A DNA stretch of 44,496 nt from JBBRMU01 sp038230655 (GCA_038230655.1 JBBRMU010000010.1:1-44496); one strand, 5' to 3'. Shown: positions 7,722 through 17,007, numbered from the stretch's first letter. Notes: generated by a model not told the origin, from the sequence alone. Program-made: numbers and translations.

Positions 7722-8831
7722 ATGAACAGTTATACCTCTCAACTCAGAAAACTACTCTTACTTCTGATGTTATTTCTATGGGCCTTTCCGGCGTCTCTAA
7801 CCGTGGTAAAAGCTCAACAGACGCAACCTCAGGTGTTTGAAGCTGTTGTGAAGTCAATTAAAGAGAGTAACACGGTAAACCAACAGACACATATAAAGAT
7901 TCGAAAGACCCAGGTGCAGGTAACATCAGGAAAGTCTAAGAATAAAACGTTTACTATAGACGATAATGTTGTGCCCACCACCCATCAGATCTCGTATAAA
8001 GTGGGCGATCACGTTATTATTACTTACTCCAAAGATCCACAAGGTACCGAGTACGTATATATAACCGATGTAGCAAGACAGATGCCGCTTTTACTCCTCT
8101 TAGTAATCTTCCTCATTCTGACTATAATAATCGGTAGATGGCAGGGATTAGCCTCATTAGTCGGCATGACTATATCTTTTTTCATCATAGGTAAGTTTAT
8201 AATTCCCAACATACTCCTAGGCAATGACCCGCTTCTTATCACGCTCTTAGGAGCTGGCTTTATAATTCCCATTACCTACTATATCTCTCACGGTTTAAAC
8301 AAAAAGACCACAATCGCCATCATTAGCACGTTAATAACTCTAGTGCTAACAGGTTTCTTTGCCTATTTTTTTGTTGAGTTGGCTAAACTCTCGGGCTTTG
8401 ATACTGAAGAGGCGGCCTATCTCCAAAATCTTGGTACAGAGATAAATATTAAGAATGTTCTGCTTTCAGGTTTTATCATAGGAATACTAGCTGTGCTGAA
8501 TGATGTCACAGTTTCGCAAGCATCGATTGTCAATAGTCTCCATATAGCAAAACCTAGCCTTTCGATCAAAGCCCTGTATCTTAACGCAATGAGAGTTGGG
8601 AATGACCATATTGCATCACTTGTCAATACGTTAGTTCTTGTCTATGCTGGAGCGTCATTACCGCTTTTTTTGCTGTTTGCAAACTCCCAAAGTTCCTGGA
8701 ATTTAATCATCAATCAAGAAGTTATTGCGACTGAAATTATACGAACATTAGTCAGTAGTATCGGAATAATTGCGGCCGTTCCCTTAACTACTTACTTAGC
8801 TGCATTAGTATATAAAAAACGAATCTTTTAA
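7722..8831 (+). CDS. YibE/F family membrane protein
   Basis: The 369-aa protein begins with a hydrophobic signal or anchor (about residues 9-30, ending VVKAQQ), then a roughly 95-residue extracytoplasmic beta-rich part, then seven or so membrane helices from about residue 125 to the end. Family marks include IIGRWQGLASLVGM, the polar GIGAVLNDVTVSQASIV-like segment (here GILAVLNDVTVSQASIV) and RVGNDHIASLVNTLVLVYAG. YibE/F proteins are widespread transporters or channels of unknown substrate. It stands alone, with a short leader of about 11 nt, divergent from the SDR gene. Confidence 0.88.
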   Translation: MNSYTSQLRKLLLLLMLFLWAFPASLTVVKAQQTQPQVFEAVVKSIKESNTVNQQTHIKIRKTQVQVTSGKSKNKTFTIDDNVVPTTHQISYKVGDHVIITYSKDPQGTEYVYITDVARQMPLLLLLVIFLILTIIIGRWQGLASLVGMTISFFIIGKFIIPNILLGNDPLLITLLGAGFIIPITYYISHGLNKKTTIAIISTLITLVLTGFFAYFFVELAKLSGFDTEEAAYLQNLGTEINIKNVLLSGFIIGILAVLNDVTVSQASIVNSLHIAKPSLSIKALYLNAMRVGNDHIASLVNTLVLVYAGASLPLFLLFANSQSSWNLIINQEVIATEIIRTLVSSIGIIAAVPLTTYLAALVYKKRIF

Positions 8832-8897
8832 GTGTTTAGACTGTCCCATCAACTTAATTGATCTATCAGATCAAGATAGTTATACGATCAACTAATG

Positions 8898-9563
8898 TTA
8901 ACGGCTTTCGTTTGGAAAGTTTTGTGCCTGTTTCCTGATATAAAGGAGGAAAGAGTCGACCGCCAGTTGAGGATTCAGATTGTTATTTAAAAGCAGACTT
9001 TTCTGCGTGAGCGCCTTCTTTAAGACCGTTGCCGTGAACTTCTCCCCCTCACTTAACTCATCCTTTAAAACCACAATTATATGATCAAAAAGCTTTAATG
9101 CATCGTCACGGGAGATTCCGGAAACGGGTGTTAAAAATCCAACTCCTCCAGAATTTTCTAAAGACGCCAAAAGATCTTTTACTGAGGCGTTTATATCCGC
9201 AACTTTGTGTTCATCAAGAGTAATTAATTTTGACCTGGATGACACTGTCGGTAGCACTCGTTCAATATCTTTGATAACAAGTACAAACTGGTTTTTTTCA
9301 TTTCTTTCCTCTAGAGTTTTGAGCAGCGCATTCTGTGCTTCTAAAGACGCAGTATCGAACTGATAGATAACAAAAAGCCGCCTGAGAGGGAGATCGGTAA
9401 TAATCTCTTTCTTTATAGAACGCATTTGGTCAATACTAATCTCGGTTTTTATTGGTTGAACTCTAAAAATATAGTTACGGTCAAACTTATTTTCAGTGAT
9501 GAAACAACGGATAAACTCTTCCTGTAGCTCTAATTTTTGTGACACTAATAATATCGGCAACAT
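8898..9563 (-). CDS. holB: DNA polymerase III delta-prime-like clamp-loader subunit
   Basis: The protein fits the AAA+ core of clamp-loader delta-prime/gamma proteins but has no Walker A loop. Visible are QPIKTEISIDQMRSIKKEI, LFVIYQFDTASLEAQNALLKTLEE (quoted in part: the N-A-L-L-K-T-L-E-E motif) and PTVSSRSKLITL, which replaces the usual SRC sensor by SRS. Lack of the P-loop is normal for delta-prime, which does not hydrolyse ATP. Starts at 9617 and 9572 are possible, but the ATG at 9563 lies 7 nt after TAAAAT on the minus strand and begins MLPILLVSQ, so it is preferred. The gene symbol is used by resemblance. Confidence 0.78.
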   Translation of the reverse strand: MLPILLVSQKLELQEEFIRCFITENKFDRNYIFRVQPIKTEISIDQMRSIKKEIITDLPLRRLFVIYQFDTASLEAQNALLKTLEERNEKNQFVLVIKDIERVLPTVSSRSKLITLDEHKVADINASVKDLLASLENSGGVGFLTPVSGISRDDALKLFDHIIVVLKDELSEGEKFTATVLKKALTQKSLLLNNNLNPQLAVDSFLLYIRKQAQNFPNESR

Positions 9564-9566
9564 ATA

Positions 9567-9595
9567 TTGCATTTTAATACAAATTTCTCTATATT
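9567..9595 (+). promoter_or_regulatory. Leaderless promoter of pilB
   Basis: TTGCAT (9567-9572), 17-bp spacer, TATATT (9590-9595), then 6 nt to the pilB ATG at 9602. The opposite strand carries TAAAAT (9576-9571), 7 nt before the delta-prime ATG, so two divergent promoters share a 38-bp gap. Confidence 0.65.
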
Positions 9596-9601
9596 TAAAC
9601 C

Positions 9602-11314
9602 ATGTTACTGTCGCCAAAACAATTTCTATCCGAACTGGTAAATGACAAAATTATAAGCCAAGAAGCGGCTGAAAAGTATGAAATCGAGTCTATACAGAAA
9701 AATACTCCTATTGAAGACTACATGCTGCAACAGGACGGAATTAAAAAAGATGAGGTTCTGAAAATAAAGGCCAAGCTACTGAATGTACCGTTTGTTGACA
9801 TCACGAATGCAGCAGTTGATCCTCATGCACTGAGTTTACTACCGGAGTCTGTAAGCCGAAGATATGCAATCCTGCCTTACTACTTTGAACCAGAAAAGGA
9901 TACAGTGTATATCGCAACCAGTGATCCTCTGAACTTTAATATTGCCGAGTTTCTTGAGAAGAAAGCCGGAAAAAAAGTTGTCCTGTCACTCGCTCTTCCT
10001 GAAGACATTCTCAAAGCGTTAAATGCGAACTATGCCCAGGATCTGTCTCCTGAAGTGAGTGAGGTCCTGAAAGAGGTTGAACCAAACTTAGGCAACAAGA
10101 AAATCAAAGCAACAGATGTGACAATACGAGAGGCCCCAATGGCCAAAATTGTGAATACAATTCTAGAGTTTGCTTTAAAAAGCCGAGCCTCCGATATTCA
10201 TATTGAACCACGGGAAACAAAAACTGATGTGAGATACAGAATTGATGGAATTCTCGAGGAGAAGTTATCTCTGCCAAGATCTATTCATGACTCTCTCATA
10301 TCAAGAATCAAGATTCTGTCGGAGATGAAGATTGATGAGAAACGTGTTCCACAGGACGGACGGTTTGAGTTCAGGATTGGAGCTGAGGCTGTTGATCTGC
10401 GTGTATCTTCTCTCCCAACGGTAAATGGTGAAAAAATTGTTATGCGTCTTTTGAAAAAAACAGGAGGATTACCCACACTAGATGCCTTAGGTCTACGAGG
10501 TACACAGCTAAAAGACCTCCAGGAGGCAATAACGAGACCTTATGGAATTATTCTTGTTACGGGTCCAACCGGCTCAGGTAAAACAACCACGCTCTACTCA
10601 GTTTTAACAAAACTCAATAAACCGACCGTGAATATTGTTACACTTGAGGACCCGGTAGAGTATAAACTTGCAGGTATAAATCAAGTCCAGGTAAATGTCC
10701 AGGCCGGACTGACTTTTGCATCAGGTCTGCGGTCTTTTTTGCGACAGGACCCAAATATTATTCTTGTGGGAGAGATCCGCGACAAAGAAACGACACAACT
10801 GGCGATACAGGCCGCTTTGACAGGACACTTAGTTTTCTCAACTCTTCACACAAACGACGCGGCGACAGCTATTCCTCGTTTGATTGATCTTGGCGGAGAG
10901 CCATTTCTGATTGCCTCAGTCTTAAGTGCGTCGTTGGCTCAACGTATCTGTCGACGAGTCTGCCAAACCTGTAAACAAGAGTATGATCCTCCTGAGGAGA
11001 TTAAAGCAAATATTACGTTGGTATTAGGGGATCTGTTACCTAAACAGTATAAGACGGGTACATCGATAAAATTATTTAGAGGAAAAGGATGCAACGAGTG
11101 CAATAATACGGGTTATTTAGGAAGAATAGCTATTTTTGAGGTGCTGAAAATTACTCCAGCTGTAAACAAGATGATATTACAAGAAGCTTCCGCCAAGGAG
11201 ATTGAAGGACAGGCGCAAAAAGAGGGCCTAATTATTATGAAGCAGGATGGTTTTCTTAAGGCAATTGAGGGGCTCACAACTTTAGAGGAGGTGCTGAGAG
11301 TGGCTGAAGTATAA
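9602..11314 (+). CDS. pilB: Type IV pilus extension ATPase PilB
   Basis: PilB/GspE is the hexameric cytoplasmic motor that adds pilins. The 570-aa protein has an N-terminal MshEN-like region (to about 150), then the ATPase with ASDIHIEPRETKTDVRYRID (partly quoted), Walker A GPTGSGKT at 321-328, the Asp box and Walker B ILVGEIRD near 388, a His box LVFSTLHTNDAA, and a four-Cys zinc module CRRVCQTCK ... GCNECNNTGYLGR. All key residues are present. It heads the pilB-pilT-pilC block and has its own leaderless-type promoter. Confidence 0.96.
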   Translation: MLLSPKQFLSELVNDKIISQEAAEKYEIESIQKNTPIEDYMLQQDGIKKDEVLKIKAKLLNVPFVDITNAAVDPHALSLLPESVSRRYAILPYYFEPEKDTVYIATSDPLNFNIAEFLEKKAGKKVVLSLALPEDILKALNANYAQDLSPEVSEVLKEVEPNLGNKKIKATDVTIREAPMAKIVNTILEFALKSRASDIHIEPRETKTDVRYRIDGILEEKLSLPRSIHDSLISRIKILSEMKIDEKRVPQDGRFEFRIGAEAVDLRVSSLPTVNGEKIVMRLLKKTGGLPTLDALGLRGTQLKDLQEAITRPYGIILVTGPTGSGKTTTLYSVLTKLNKPTVNIVTLEDPVEYKLAGINQVQVNVQAGLTFASGLRSFLRQDPNIILVGEIRDKETTQLAIQAALTGHLVFSTLHTNDAATAIPRLIDLGGEPFLIASVLSASLAQRICRRVCQTCKQEYDPPEEIKANITLVLGDLLPKQYKTGTSIKLFRGKGCNECNNTGYLGRIAIFEVLKITPAVNKMILQEASAKEIEGQAQKEGLIIMKQDGFLKAIEGLTTLEEVLRVAEV

Positions 11315-11359
11315 AACCTTCACTTGTATTTTAAAGATCATTACTATTATTATTAACTT

Positions 11360-12415
11360 ATGCAATCAATTGACTTATTATTACAAGCCGCCATCGACCG
11401 GAAAGCTTCCGATTTACACTTAATCGTCGACTACTATCCGACACTTCGTATTAACAACGACCTGATACCTCTCAAAACATTTGAGGTGCTGACGTCTGCT
11501 GATGCTCAGGCAATACTGTTTGGTATTCTATCTGAGGAGCAGAAACAGAATTTACTCGCAAATAAAGAGATCGATTTTGGGTATGACTATCAAGGAAATC
11601 GTTTTAGAGCTAATATCTACTATGCAAAAAATACTATTGCCGCCGCGTTTAGATATATTCCGGCTATCATTAAAACACTCGAAGAGCTACATCTTCCGGA
11701 CTCACTTTATGATTTCACCAAGTTCCGGCAGGGGCTTGTCCTTATGACAGGGCCAACGGGGGAAGGTAAATCAACAACACTTGCAACAATGATAAATAAC
11801 ATTAATATTACGGATCCAAAACATATTGTAACAGTTGAAGATCCAATCGAGTTTGTATATCCGAAAGAGAGGTCTATTGTTTCACAGCGAGAGCTTCACC
11901 AAGATACTCACTCATGGACTGTAGCACTAAGATCAGTCCTTCGAGAAGATCCAGATGTCGTGCTAATTGGTGAGATGCGAGATCTTGATACCATTCAAGC
12001 GGCTATTACGGTCGCTGAGACAGGGCATCTTGTGTTTGCGACTCTCCATACCAGTTCCACTCCCGAGGCCTTAAATCGTATTGTGGACGTATTTCCTTCA
12101 GTGCAGCAAAACCAGATTAAAAATCAACTAGCAGCAGTTCTACGGGTCGTTATCACTCAAAGGCTTTTGCCTAGTATCGATAAGACCTCGCGCATCCCGG
12201 CTCTTGAAATTCTTGTCAATATTCCGGCTGTAGCCGCCATTATCCGTGAAGGGAAGTTCTTCCTTCTTGACAACGTAATTGAGACCGAGGAGAAACAAAA
12301 TATGATTCTTTTTGAAAAGTATCTGACTAAGCTCTACCAACAGGGACTCATTTCTAAAGAAGATGCTCTCCTTTACGCAGTTAGACCAAATGAAATTAAG
12401 AAATTCATAGAGTAA
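11360..12415 (+). CDS. pilT: Type IV pilus retraction ATPase PilT
   Basis: PilT powers pilus retraction and twitching. The 351-aa protein has RKASDLHLIVDYYPTLRI at the start, Walker A GPTGEGKS at 132-139, Walker B VVLIGEMRDLDTI, His box LVFATLHTSSTPEALNRI, and the C-terminal IIREGK segment of the retraction family (AIRNLIRE-like, here AVAAIIREGK). It is shorter than PilB and lacks the zinc module, as expected. A TATTAT box 6 nt before the ATG, with TTGTAT 18 bp further up, suggests its own leaderless transcript in addition to readthrough from pilB. Confidence 0.95.
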   Translation: MQSIDLLLQAAIDRKASDLHLIVDYYPTLRINNDLIPLKTFEVLTSADAQAILFGILSEEQKQNLLANKEIDFGYDYQGNRFRANIYYAKNTIAAAFRYIPAIIKTLEELHLPDSLYDFTKFRQGLVLMTGPTGEGKSTTLATMINNINITDPKHIVTVEDPIEFVYPKERSIVSQRELHQDTHSWTVALRSVLREDPDVVLIGEMRDLDTIQAAITVAETGHLVFATLHTSSTPEALNRIVDVFPSVQQNQIKNQLAAVLRVVITQRLLPSIDKTSRIPALEILVNIPAVAAIIREGKFFLLDNVIETEEKQNMILFEKYLTKLYQQGLISKEDALLYAVRPNEIKKFIE

Positions 12416-12416
12416 T

Positions 12417-13619
12417 ATGTTATTTGCCTATCGCTGTCTCAAAAATAACCAGGAGGTAAATGGGAGAGTTGAGGCAGATAATGAAGCTGACGCGATAACA
12501 TATCTTAAATCAAATGGGTATTTCCCCATACAAGTGAAACAAGTAGAAGCGAACAATACTGAGTTTTTTGATGCGTTGTTCAATAAGGTTGGTTTTGATG
12601 ATGTTGTGAATTTTACCCGTCAGCTAGCAATTATGTTGAACGCTGGTTTAACCTTAATTGACTCGTTTGATATTCTTAAAAAACAAATTGATAAGAAGGC
12701 ATTACTTGCGGTAATTGTTGAGATTGATAAAGAGCTGCGAGGAGGATCTAGCTTTTCTGACTCTCTAAAAAAATATCCGAAATACTTTTCTAATCTTTAT
12801 ATTTCATTGGTTAAATCCGGAGAGGCCTCTGGTAAATTAAGTGAGGTTCTCGGAAAACTGGCAGATGACTTGGATAAATCAAAGGAGTTTATGGCGAAGA
12901 TTAAAGGCGCTTTGATTTATCCGGCGATTGTTATCATAGGCATGTTCATCGTAGGTTTTATTATGATGACGTTTGTTCTGCCTACTTTACTTAGCCTCTT
13001 TAAAGACTTGAATGCCGACCTGCCAATCCAGACACAGGTCCTTATTTTTGTCTCAAATTTTTTCTCTCACTTTTGGTGGCTGATTATCATCGTTACCGCT
13101 GCAACGGTAACATTAACCAAGAGATATTTAGCAACACCCGGTGGTAAGTTTGTTTTTGATACATTTAGTTTAAAAGTGCCAGTTATTAATAATATTATCC
13201 GGAAATCAACACTCGTCAATAGTACACGCACCTTATCTATCTTGATTGGATCTGGAGTCTCAATTCTTGACGCTTTAAAAATTATCATCGATACAACCAC
13301 TAATGCCATCTATAAAAATGCCTTTGTAAGCATTCACTCACAAGTTGAGAGAGGAACATCCCTTGGGCAGGCAATGATTAATGAAGAAATATTTCCACCA
13401 ATATTAGTTCAGATGACTTTGGTCGGAGAACAAACAGGGCACCTAGACGAAACTTTGTTTCGTGTTTCAGCTTACTTTCAGGCTGAGTCAGAGGCTGCGG
13501 TCAAGGCATTAACAACCTTGATAGAACCAGCAATTCTAGTCATTTTAGGCGTATCTGTTGCCTTTTTAGTAACGGCGATTATCGCGCCACTCTACAGCAT
13601 TGGTAATGCTATTCATTAA
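12417..13619 (+). CDS. pilC: Type IV pilus inner-membrane platform protein PilC
   Basis: PilC/GspF is the membrane platform on which the motors act. The 400-aa protein shows two T2SSF domains: FTRQLAIMLNAGLTLIDSFD in the first and STRTLSILIGSGVSILDALK in the second, with SGEASGKLSEVLGKLAD and GEQTGHLDETLFRVSAYF, and three membrane helices (about 168-190, 215-235, 372-396). The ATG is one base after the pilT stop, so the two are translationally linked. Length and motifs are complete. Confidence 0.95.
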   Translation: MLFAYRCLKNNQEVNGRVEADNEADAITYLKSNGYFPIQVKQVEANNTEFFDALFNKVGFDDVVNFTRQLAIMLNAGLTLIDSFDILKKQIDKKALLAVIVEIDKELRGGSSFSDSLKKYPKYFSNLYISLVKSGEASGKLSEVLGKLADDLDKSKEFMAKIKGALIYPAIVIIGMFIVGFIMMTFVLPTLLSLFKDLNADLPIQTQVLIFVSNFFSHFWWLIIIVTAATVTLTKRYLATPGGKFVFDTFSLKVPVINNIIRKSTLVNSTRTLSILIGSGVSILDALKIIIDTTTNAIYKNAFVSIHSQVERGTSLGQAMINEEIFPPILVQMTLVGEQTGHLDETLFRVSAYFQAESEAAVKALTTLIEPAILVILGVSVAFLVTAIIAPLYSIGNAIH

Positions 13620-13699
13620 ACACCGGCAATATCCCCTTGACAAGAACTGAAAAACTAGTATATGATAAATTTAACTTATTAATTTATTCAAATTTTTAT

Positions 13700-14302
13700 A
13701 TGAGACAACTAAAAAAAGGTTTTACTCTTATCGAGTTGATCATCGTGATCGCGATTCTGGGAGTTCTTGCCGTGGCATTAATCGGCGCATTAAATCCAAT
13801 TGAGCAGGTCCAAAGAGGCCAAGATGCAGGTAGACAAGCTACTTCAAAGGCAATAATTGATTCTATTAATAGATTCTATGCAAGTAATCAGTTTATGCCA
13901 TGGTGTCCCGACAGTGTTGCAGGTAGCTCTTGTGATGATTTAAACACTTCTGCTGTAGCCGTTGATAGTTTAATATGGTGTGGTGGTACAACATGTCCTA
14001 ATCCTCCTACGACTACAACTGCTCAAGGTAGACTTGAAATAGCGAATGAGTTAAAAGGTAATTATTTGAATACAATTGGGACAACAGGTACAAATATTTT
14101 TGTATCCACTACAGATAGACCTGCTAAAACACAAAACATAACTCATGTCCGTGTATGTTACACAGTAACTTCTAATGCAGCTAAATTAGCGGCAATTGGT
14201 GGAGCAGCAGTCGCGGCTAATAGTCATTTATATAGTGATACATCCGGAACTGCTGCAATTATTGTCACAAATACTACTCCTTCATACGCATGTCTAAATT
14301 AA
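13700..14302 (+). CDS. Prepilin (PilA/PulG-like)
   Basis: A typical prepilin begins at the ATG at 13700: MRQLKKGFTLIELIIVIAIL, cleavage after G7, Glu at +5, then ALIGALNPIEQVQRGQDAGRQ, a pattern common in pilins of this kind. The mature domain has six or so Cys and is rich in Thr, Ala and Ser. The frame is open upstream to a TTG at 13637, but the signal peptide fixes the start. A TTGACA (13637-13642) with TATGAT 18 bp on would give a leader of about 27 nt, unlike the leaderless prepilins elsewhere. A strong terminator follows. Its place after pilC suggests a major pilin. Confidence 0.9.
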   Translation: MRQLKKGFTLIELIIVIAILGVLAVALIGALNPIEQVQRGQDAGRQATSKAIIDSINRFYASNQFMPWCPDSVAGSSCDDLNTSAVAVDSLIWCGGTTCPNPPTTTTAQGRLEIANELKGNYLNTIGTTGTNIFVSTTDRPAKTQNITHVRVCYTVTSNAAKLAAIGGAAVAANSHLYSDTSGTAAIIVTNTTPSYACLN

Positions 14303-14322
14303 GCCAAGCGTACGTTATAGTT

Positions 14323-14352
14323 AAAAGGCTCCTTAATCGGAGCCTTTTTTTT
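14323..14352 (+). terminator. Rho-independent terminator after the pilC-distal prepilin
   Basis: AAAAGGCTCC (14323-14332) pairs with GGAGCCTTTT (14339-14348) around a 6-nt loop, followed by a T run to 14352. It ends the pilB-pilT-pilC-prepilin block. Confidence 0.9.
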
Positions 14353-14395
14353 ATGCTTACTTTCTTCAATCAAAGTTAATTCTCATCTAATGAGA

Positions 14396-14401
14396 TATAA
14401 T
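14396..14401 (+). promoter_or_regulatory. -10 box of the Nudix gene, with repeats
   Basis: TATAAT at 14396-14401 is 6 nt before the ATG at 14408. TAATTCTCAT occurs twice, at 14377-14386 and 14398-14407 (21 bp apart), and TCTCAT/ATGAGA form an inverted repeat at 14381-14395. The repeats flank and overlap the -10 box and could be a repressor site. Confidence 0.45.
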
Positions 14402-14407
14402 TCTCAT

Positions 14408-14851
14408 ATGCCCCTTCCAACCGAACCTGATAAAAGACGATACATGTTCACCGATGATATTAAGTTCCTTCAAAAAGCCATTATTTTTCACCCTACAGAA
14501 CAGAAATTTTTAATTCTTAAACGTGCTCTTTTTCACAAATATAATATTGATAAATGGGATCTGGCAGGCGGAAATGTGCTCTACGGAGAGCTGCATCTAG
14601 ACTCGCTTATTAAAGAGATTCAAGAAGAGACAGGCTTAGAAGTTACAGACATAAAACCAGCTGAGGTAATCACAAGGAAACCAGAAGATATGGGATTTTA
14701 CTTTCTTCTCATTAACTATACCTGTAAAGCTATATCAGATCAGGTAACTATTAGCAATGAACATACTGAGTTTAGATGGGTGAGCAAAACGGAGTTTTTA
14801 CAGCTTGAAGGAATAGACGTCATAAAAAACTTTGTCGTCCGCAATGCCTAG
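14408..14851 (+). CDS. Nudix hydrolase
   Basis: The 147-aa protein has a Nudix box (G-x5-E-x7-R-E-U-x-E-E-x-G-U) read as GNVLYGE, LHLDSLI, then KEIQEETGL: the conserved Arg is Lys, the metal-binding EExG is intact. The family cleaves nucleoside diphosphates linked to another group; the substrate is unknown. A Met at 14390 is also in frame, but it would lie upstream of the TATAAT box at 14396, so 14408 (MPLPTEPDKRRYM) is preferred. The gene is convergent with and overlaps by 4 bp the O-ligase-like gene. Confidence 0.85.
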   Translation: MPLPTEPDKRRYMFTDDIKFLQKAIIFHPTEQKFLILKRALFHKYNIDKWDLAGGNVLYGELHLDSLIKEIQEETGLEVTDIKPAEVITRKPEDMGFYFLLINYTCKAISDQVTISNEHTEFRWVSKTEFLQLEGIDVIKNFVVRNA

Positions 14852-17007
14852 TTCGATAACTCTTCAATAGTCTTCTTAACATCTTCATTTGTCGGATCAT
14901 ACTTAGCGAGTATTAATTTATAGAGTTCTAGAGCCTCTCTTTTTTTGCCAACTTTCTTTAGAAAGTCTGCTTTTAGGGTCAGCGCATCGATATAGTCCGA
15001 TTTTAAGAAAAGAGCTCTGTCAAGCTCTTTCAAGGCCAGAGTTTTATAAGTATCCTTCTTGTCTTTTTCCTCCGCATACATCTGAACTGCGTACTGTGCA
15101 ACCGAATAGGGCACCCGGGGGTCTGTTGGTGCTAGTCGTTCTGCAGTTTGCACAGCTTCAATTGCATTTACCAAGTATTTTTTATCTGAGTTTATTTGAT
15201 AGTCGTTAAACAGAATCGTGCCACGAGACTTCCAGTAAAGCATATTGTAAGGAGAGGCAGTAATTGCCTTTTCATTATAAAGTTCCGCCAGAACGAGCAG
15301 TTTTTTCACTTCATCTTTTTTAGTATCGTTTAAAGCGGCTCCGACTACCGCCAGTGAGAGCTTATCCTCATACACATGCTCATAATGATACTTAAGAATA
15401 TCGATTATTTTAGATGCTGCCTGAGAGTATTGCCCTGATCTAAAGTTATTCTCAGCTTTCGAGTAGTTCACATCGGCAGTCCAGTAGCTAATTATAAAGA
15501 TTATCCCTACTGCAACAAGAATACCTGTTGCGAATATCCCAAGTTGTTTAAAGATGTTTGTGCCTGAATCAGGATATACCTCGCCATCATCAGACGGTCG
15601 AAGTAAAAAAACAGCCGGAAAAACATAAAAGGTCAGGTTTACTGTTGTTGTTGAAAATCCAAAAAAATTGGTGATGAGAATAGTACTATAGGCAACAAAA
15701 ACACTAAGTATTAGAAGCGAGTAATCAAACTGCTTATCTTCTGATATATTTTTGACAGAATCATATTGAATGTATTTCTTTATAAATAAGAAAAAAACCA
15801 TCCCTATCATCGCTGTATAGGCCGTAAATCCTACAAATCCCGTAGTGGCCAGATAGTTTATAAATTCGTTATGTGCTTTATTATACAGAAAGTCCCACTC
15901 TGAGGTCGCGTTATGCTCGATTGGCCTTGTAAAGTAGTACGCGTAGGCAAAAGTTTCAACACCAGTTCCAAATAGGGGATGCTGTTTTGCCAAATCCCAG
16001 CCTCCTTTCCAGACAATTTTCCGGATATCTAGAGAGTCTGTAACATTTATTTTCTGTTGAGGAGTGGGGTGAGCCTTTTGAGGTTTAATGGAGACTTTAG
16101 TTTCTGATTTTGGTGAATACATAGCCGGAAGATATCTATCAACCTTATCAATCCCAGTTTTGAATAGGAGAATTGGGACGACTAAAAGTAATACAAGGAC
16201 AGCATACTTCTTTAAAGTCGGCACTTTAAAGGTACTCCGTTTTGAAAAGTACAGTAAAACCGGAAATACGATTAACCCCACCATAACAGATACCAGTGAA
16301 GATCTTGATCTGGTGAACAAGAGAGTCGTAAAGTTTAATATAAGATATCCACCAAACGAAAGCTGAAATAACAGATTTTTAATCTCTTTCTTCTTAATAG
16401 TCTCTCTGATGAAGAAGTATATACCTATGAAAAAATGAATCGCCAGATAGGCGCCAAGCCAGTTTGGCTGGCCAAGAGTCGAGAACATTCGCTCATCAGG
16501 ATGAAACTGATTTGTCCAACAGCTATTTGAGTAAACTCCAGTAAATACTCCACAGGAAAGATCAAAGTTAAACTTTCCAGGCAGTCCCCACAGTATGACA
16601 AACACCGAAGAAAGTAAAGAAATAAACAACAGTTTTTTGAAAAAAGACAGAGATTTCTCTGATATAAAGACAAAAAATAACACTGAGTACGCTATAATTG
16701 AAAGAAGACCACCGTTAAAACGTCCATAGTACCCAAAAATGGCGGTGTGTTTGTCAATAGAAAAGAGCGTAGATAGTCCTTGCGTGATACTAAAGACAAT
16801 GAGAGCTAGGTGAAAAGGGCTCAGAGAAATTCGCTTATTTTTTTGTAGAAGGAAACGAATTATACCTACGCCACCGATGAGAAGGGCCATTAGGTAGATT
16901 AACAACATTTTGTTAAACTCAAAAATCTCAGTTGTCTGAGATGACATTATCAACGGCGCTACAAAAAAAAGAATATAATAGAGAGTATGAGTTATTTTTT
17001 TAAGCAT
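14848..17007 (-). CDS. O-antigen ligase/Wzy-type membrane protein with C-terminal TPR repeats
   Basis: About ten membrane helices fill residues 5-480. The conserved Wzy_C loop is visible: IRKIVWKGGWDLAKQHPLFG, TGVETFAYAYYF, HNEFINYLATTGFVGF. The last 230 residues contain TPR-like helices (KALREALELYKLIL-like, here KREALELYKLILAKYDPTN; also ALKELDRALFLKSDYIDAL). Such enzymes transfer lipid-linked glycans to lipid A, protein or chain ends. Lying between pilus genes, it may glycosylate pilin or surface protein; this is inference. The frame is open to 17082, but MLKKITHTLYY at 17007 gives a normal start and avoids a polar tail. Confidence 0.85.
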   Translation of the reverse strand: MLKKITHTLYYILFFVAPLIMSSQTTEIFEFNKMLLIYLMALLIGGVGIIRFLLQKNKRISLSPFHLALIVFSITQGLSTLFSIDKHTAIFGYYGRFNGGLLSIIAYSVLFFVFISEKSLSFFKKLLFISLLSSVFVILWGLPGKFNFDLSCGVFTGVYSNSCWTNQFHPDERMFSTLGQPNWLGAYLAIHFFIGIYFFIRETIKKKEIKNLLFQLSFGGYLILNFTTLLFTRSRSSLVSVMVGLIVFPVLLYFSKRSTFKVPTLKKYAVLVLLLVVPILLFKTGIDKVDRYLPAMYSPKSETKVSIKPQKAHPTPQQKINVTDSLDIRKIVWKGGWDLAKQHPLFGTGVETFAYAYYFTRPIEHNATSEWDFLYNKAHNEFINYLATTGFVGFTAYTAMIGMVFFLFIKKYIQYDSVKNISEDKQFDYSLLILSVFVAYSTILITNFFGFSTTTVNLTFYVFPAVFLLRPSDDGEVYPDSGTNIFKQLGIFATGILVAVGIIFIISYWTADVNYSKAENNFRSGQYSQAASKIIDILKYHYEHVYEDKLSLAVVGAALNDTKKDEVKKLLVLAELYNEKAITASPYNMLYWKSRGTILFNDYQINSDKKYLVNAIEAVQTAERLAPTDPRVPYSVAQYAVQMYAEEKDKKDTYKTLALKELDRALFLKSDYIDALTLKADFLKKVGKKREALELYKLILAKYDPTNEDVKKTIEELSN

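Noticed and set aside
8858..8874. TTGATCT-ATC-AGATCAA hairpin between convergent genes as terminator
   Set aside because: No T run follows on either strand; recorded only as a possible weak hairpin.
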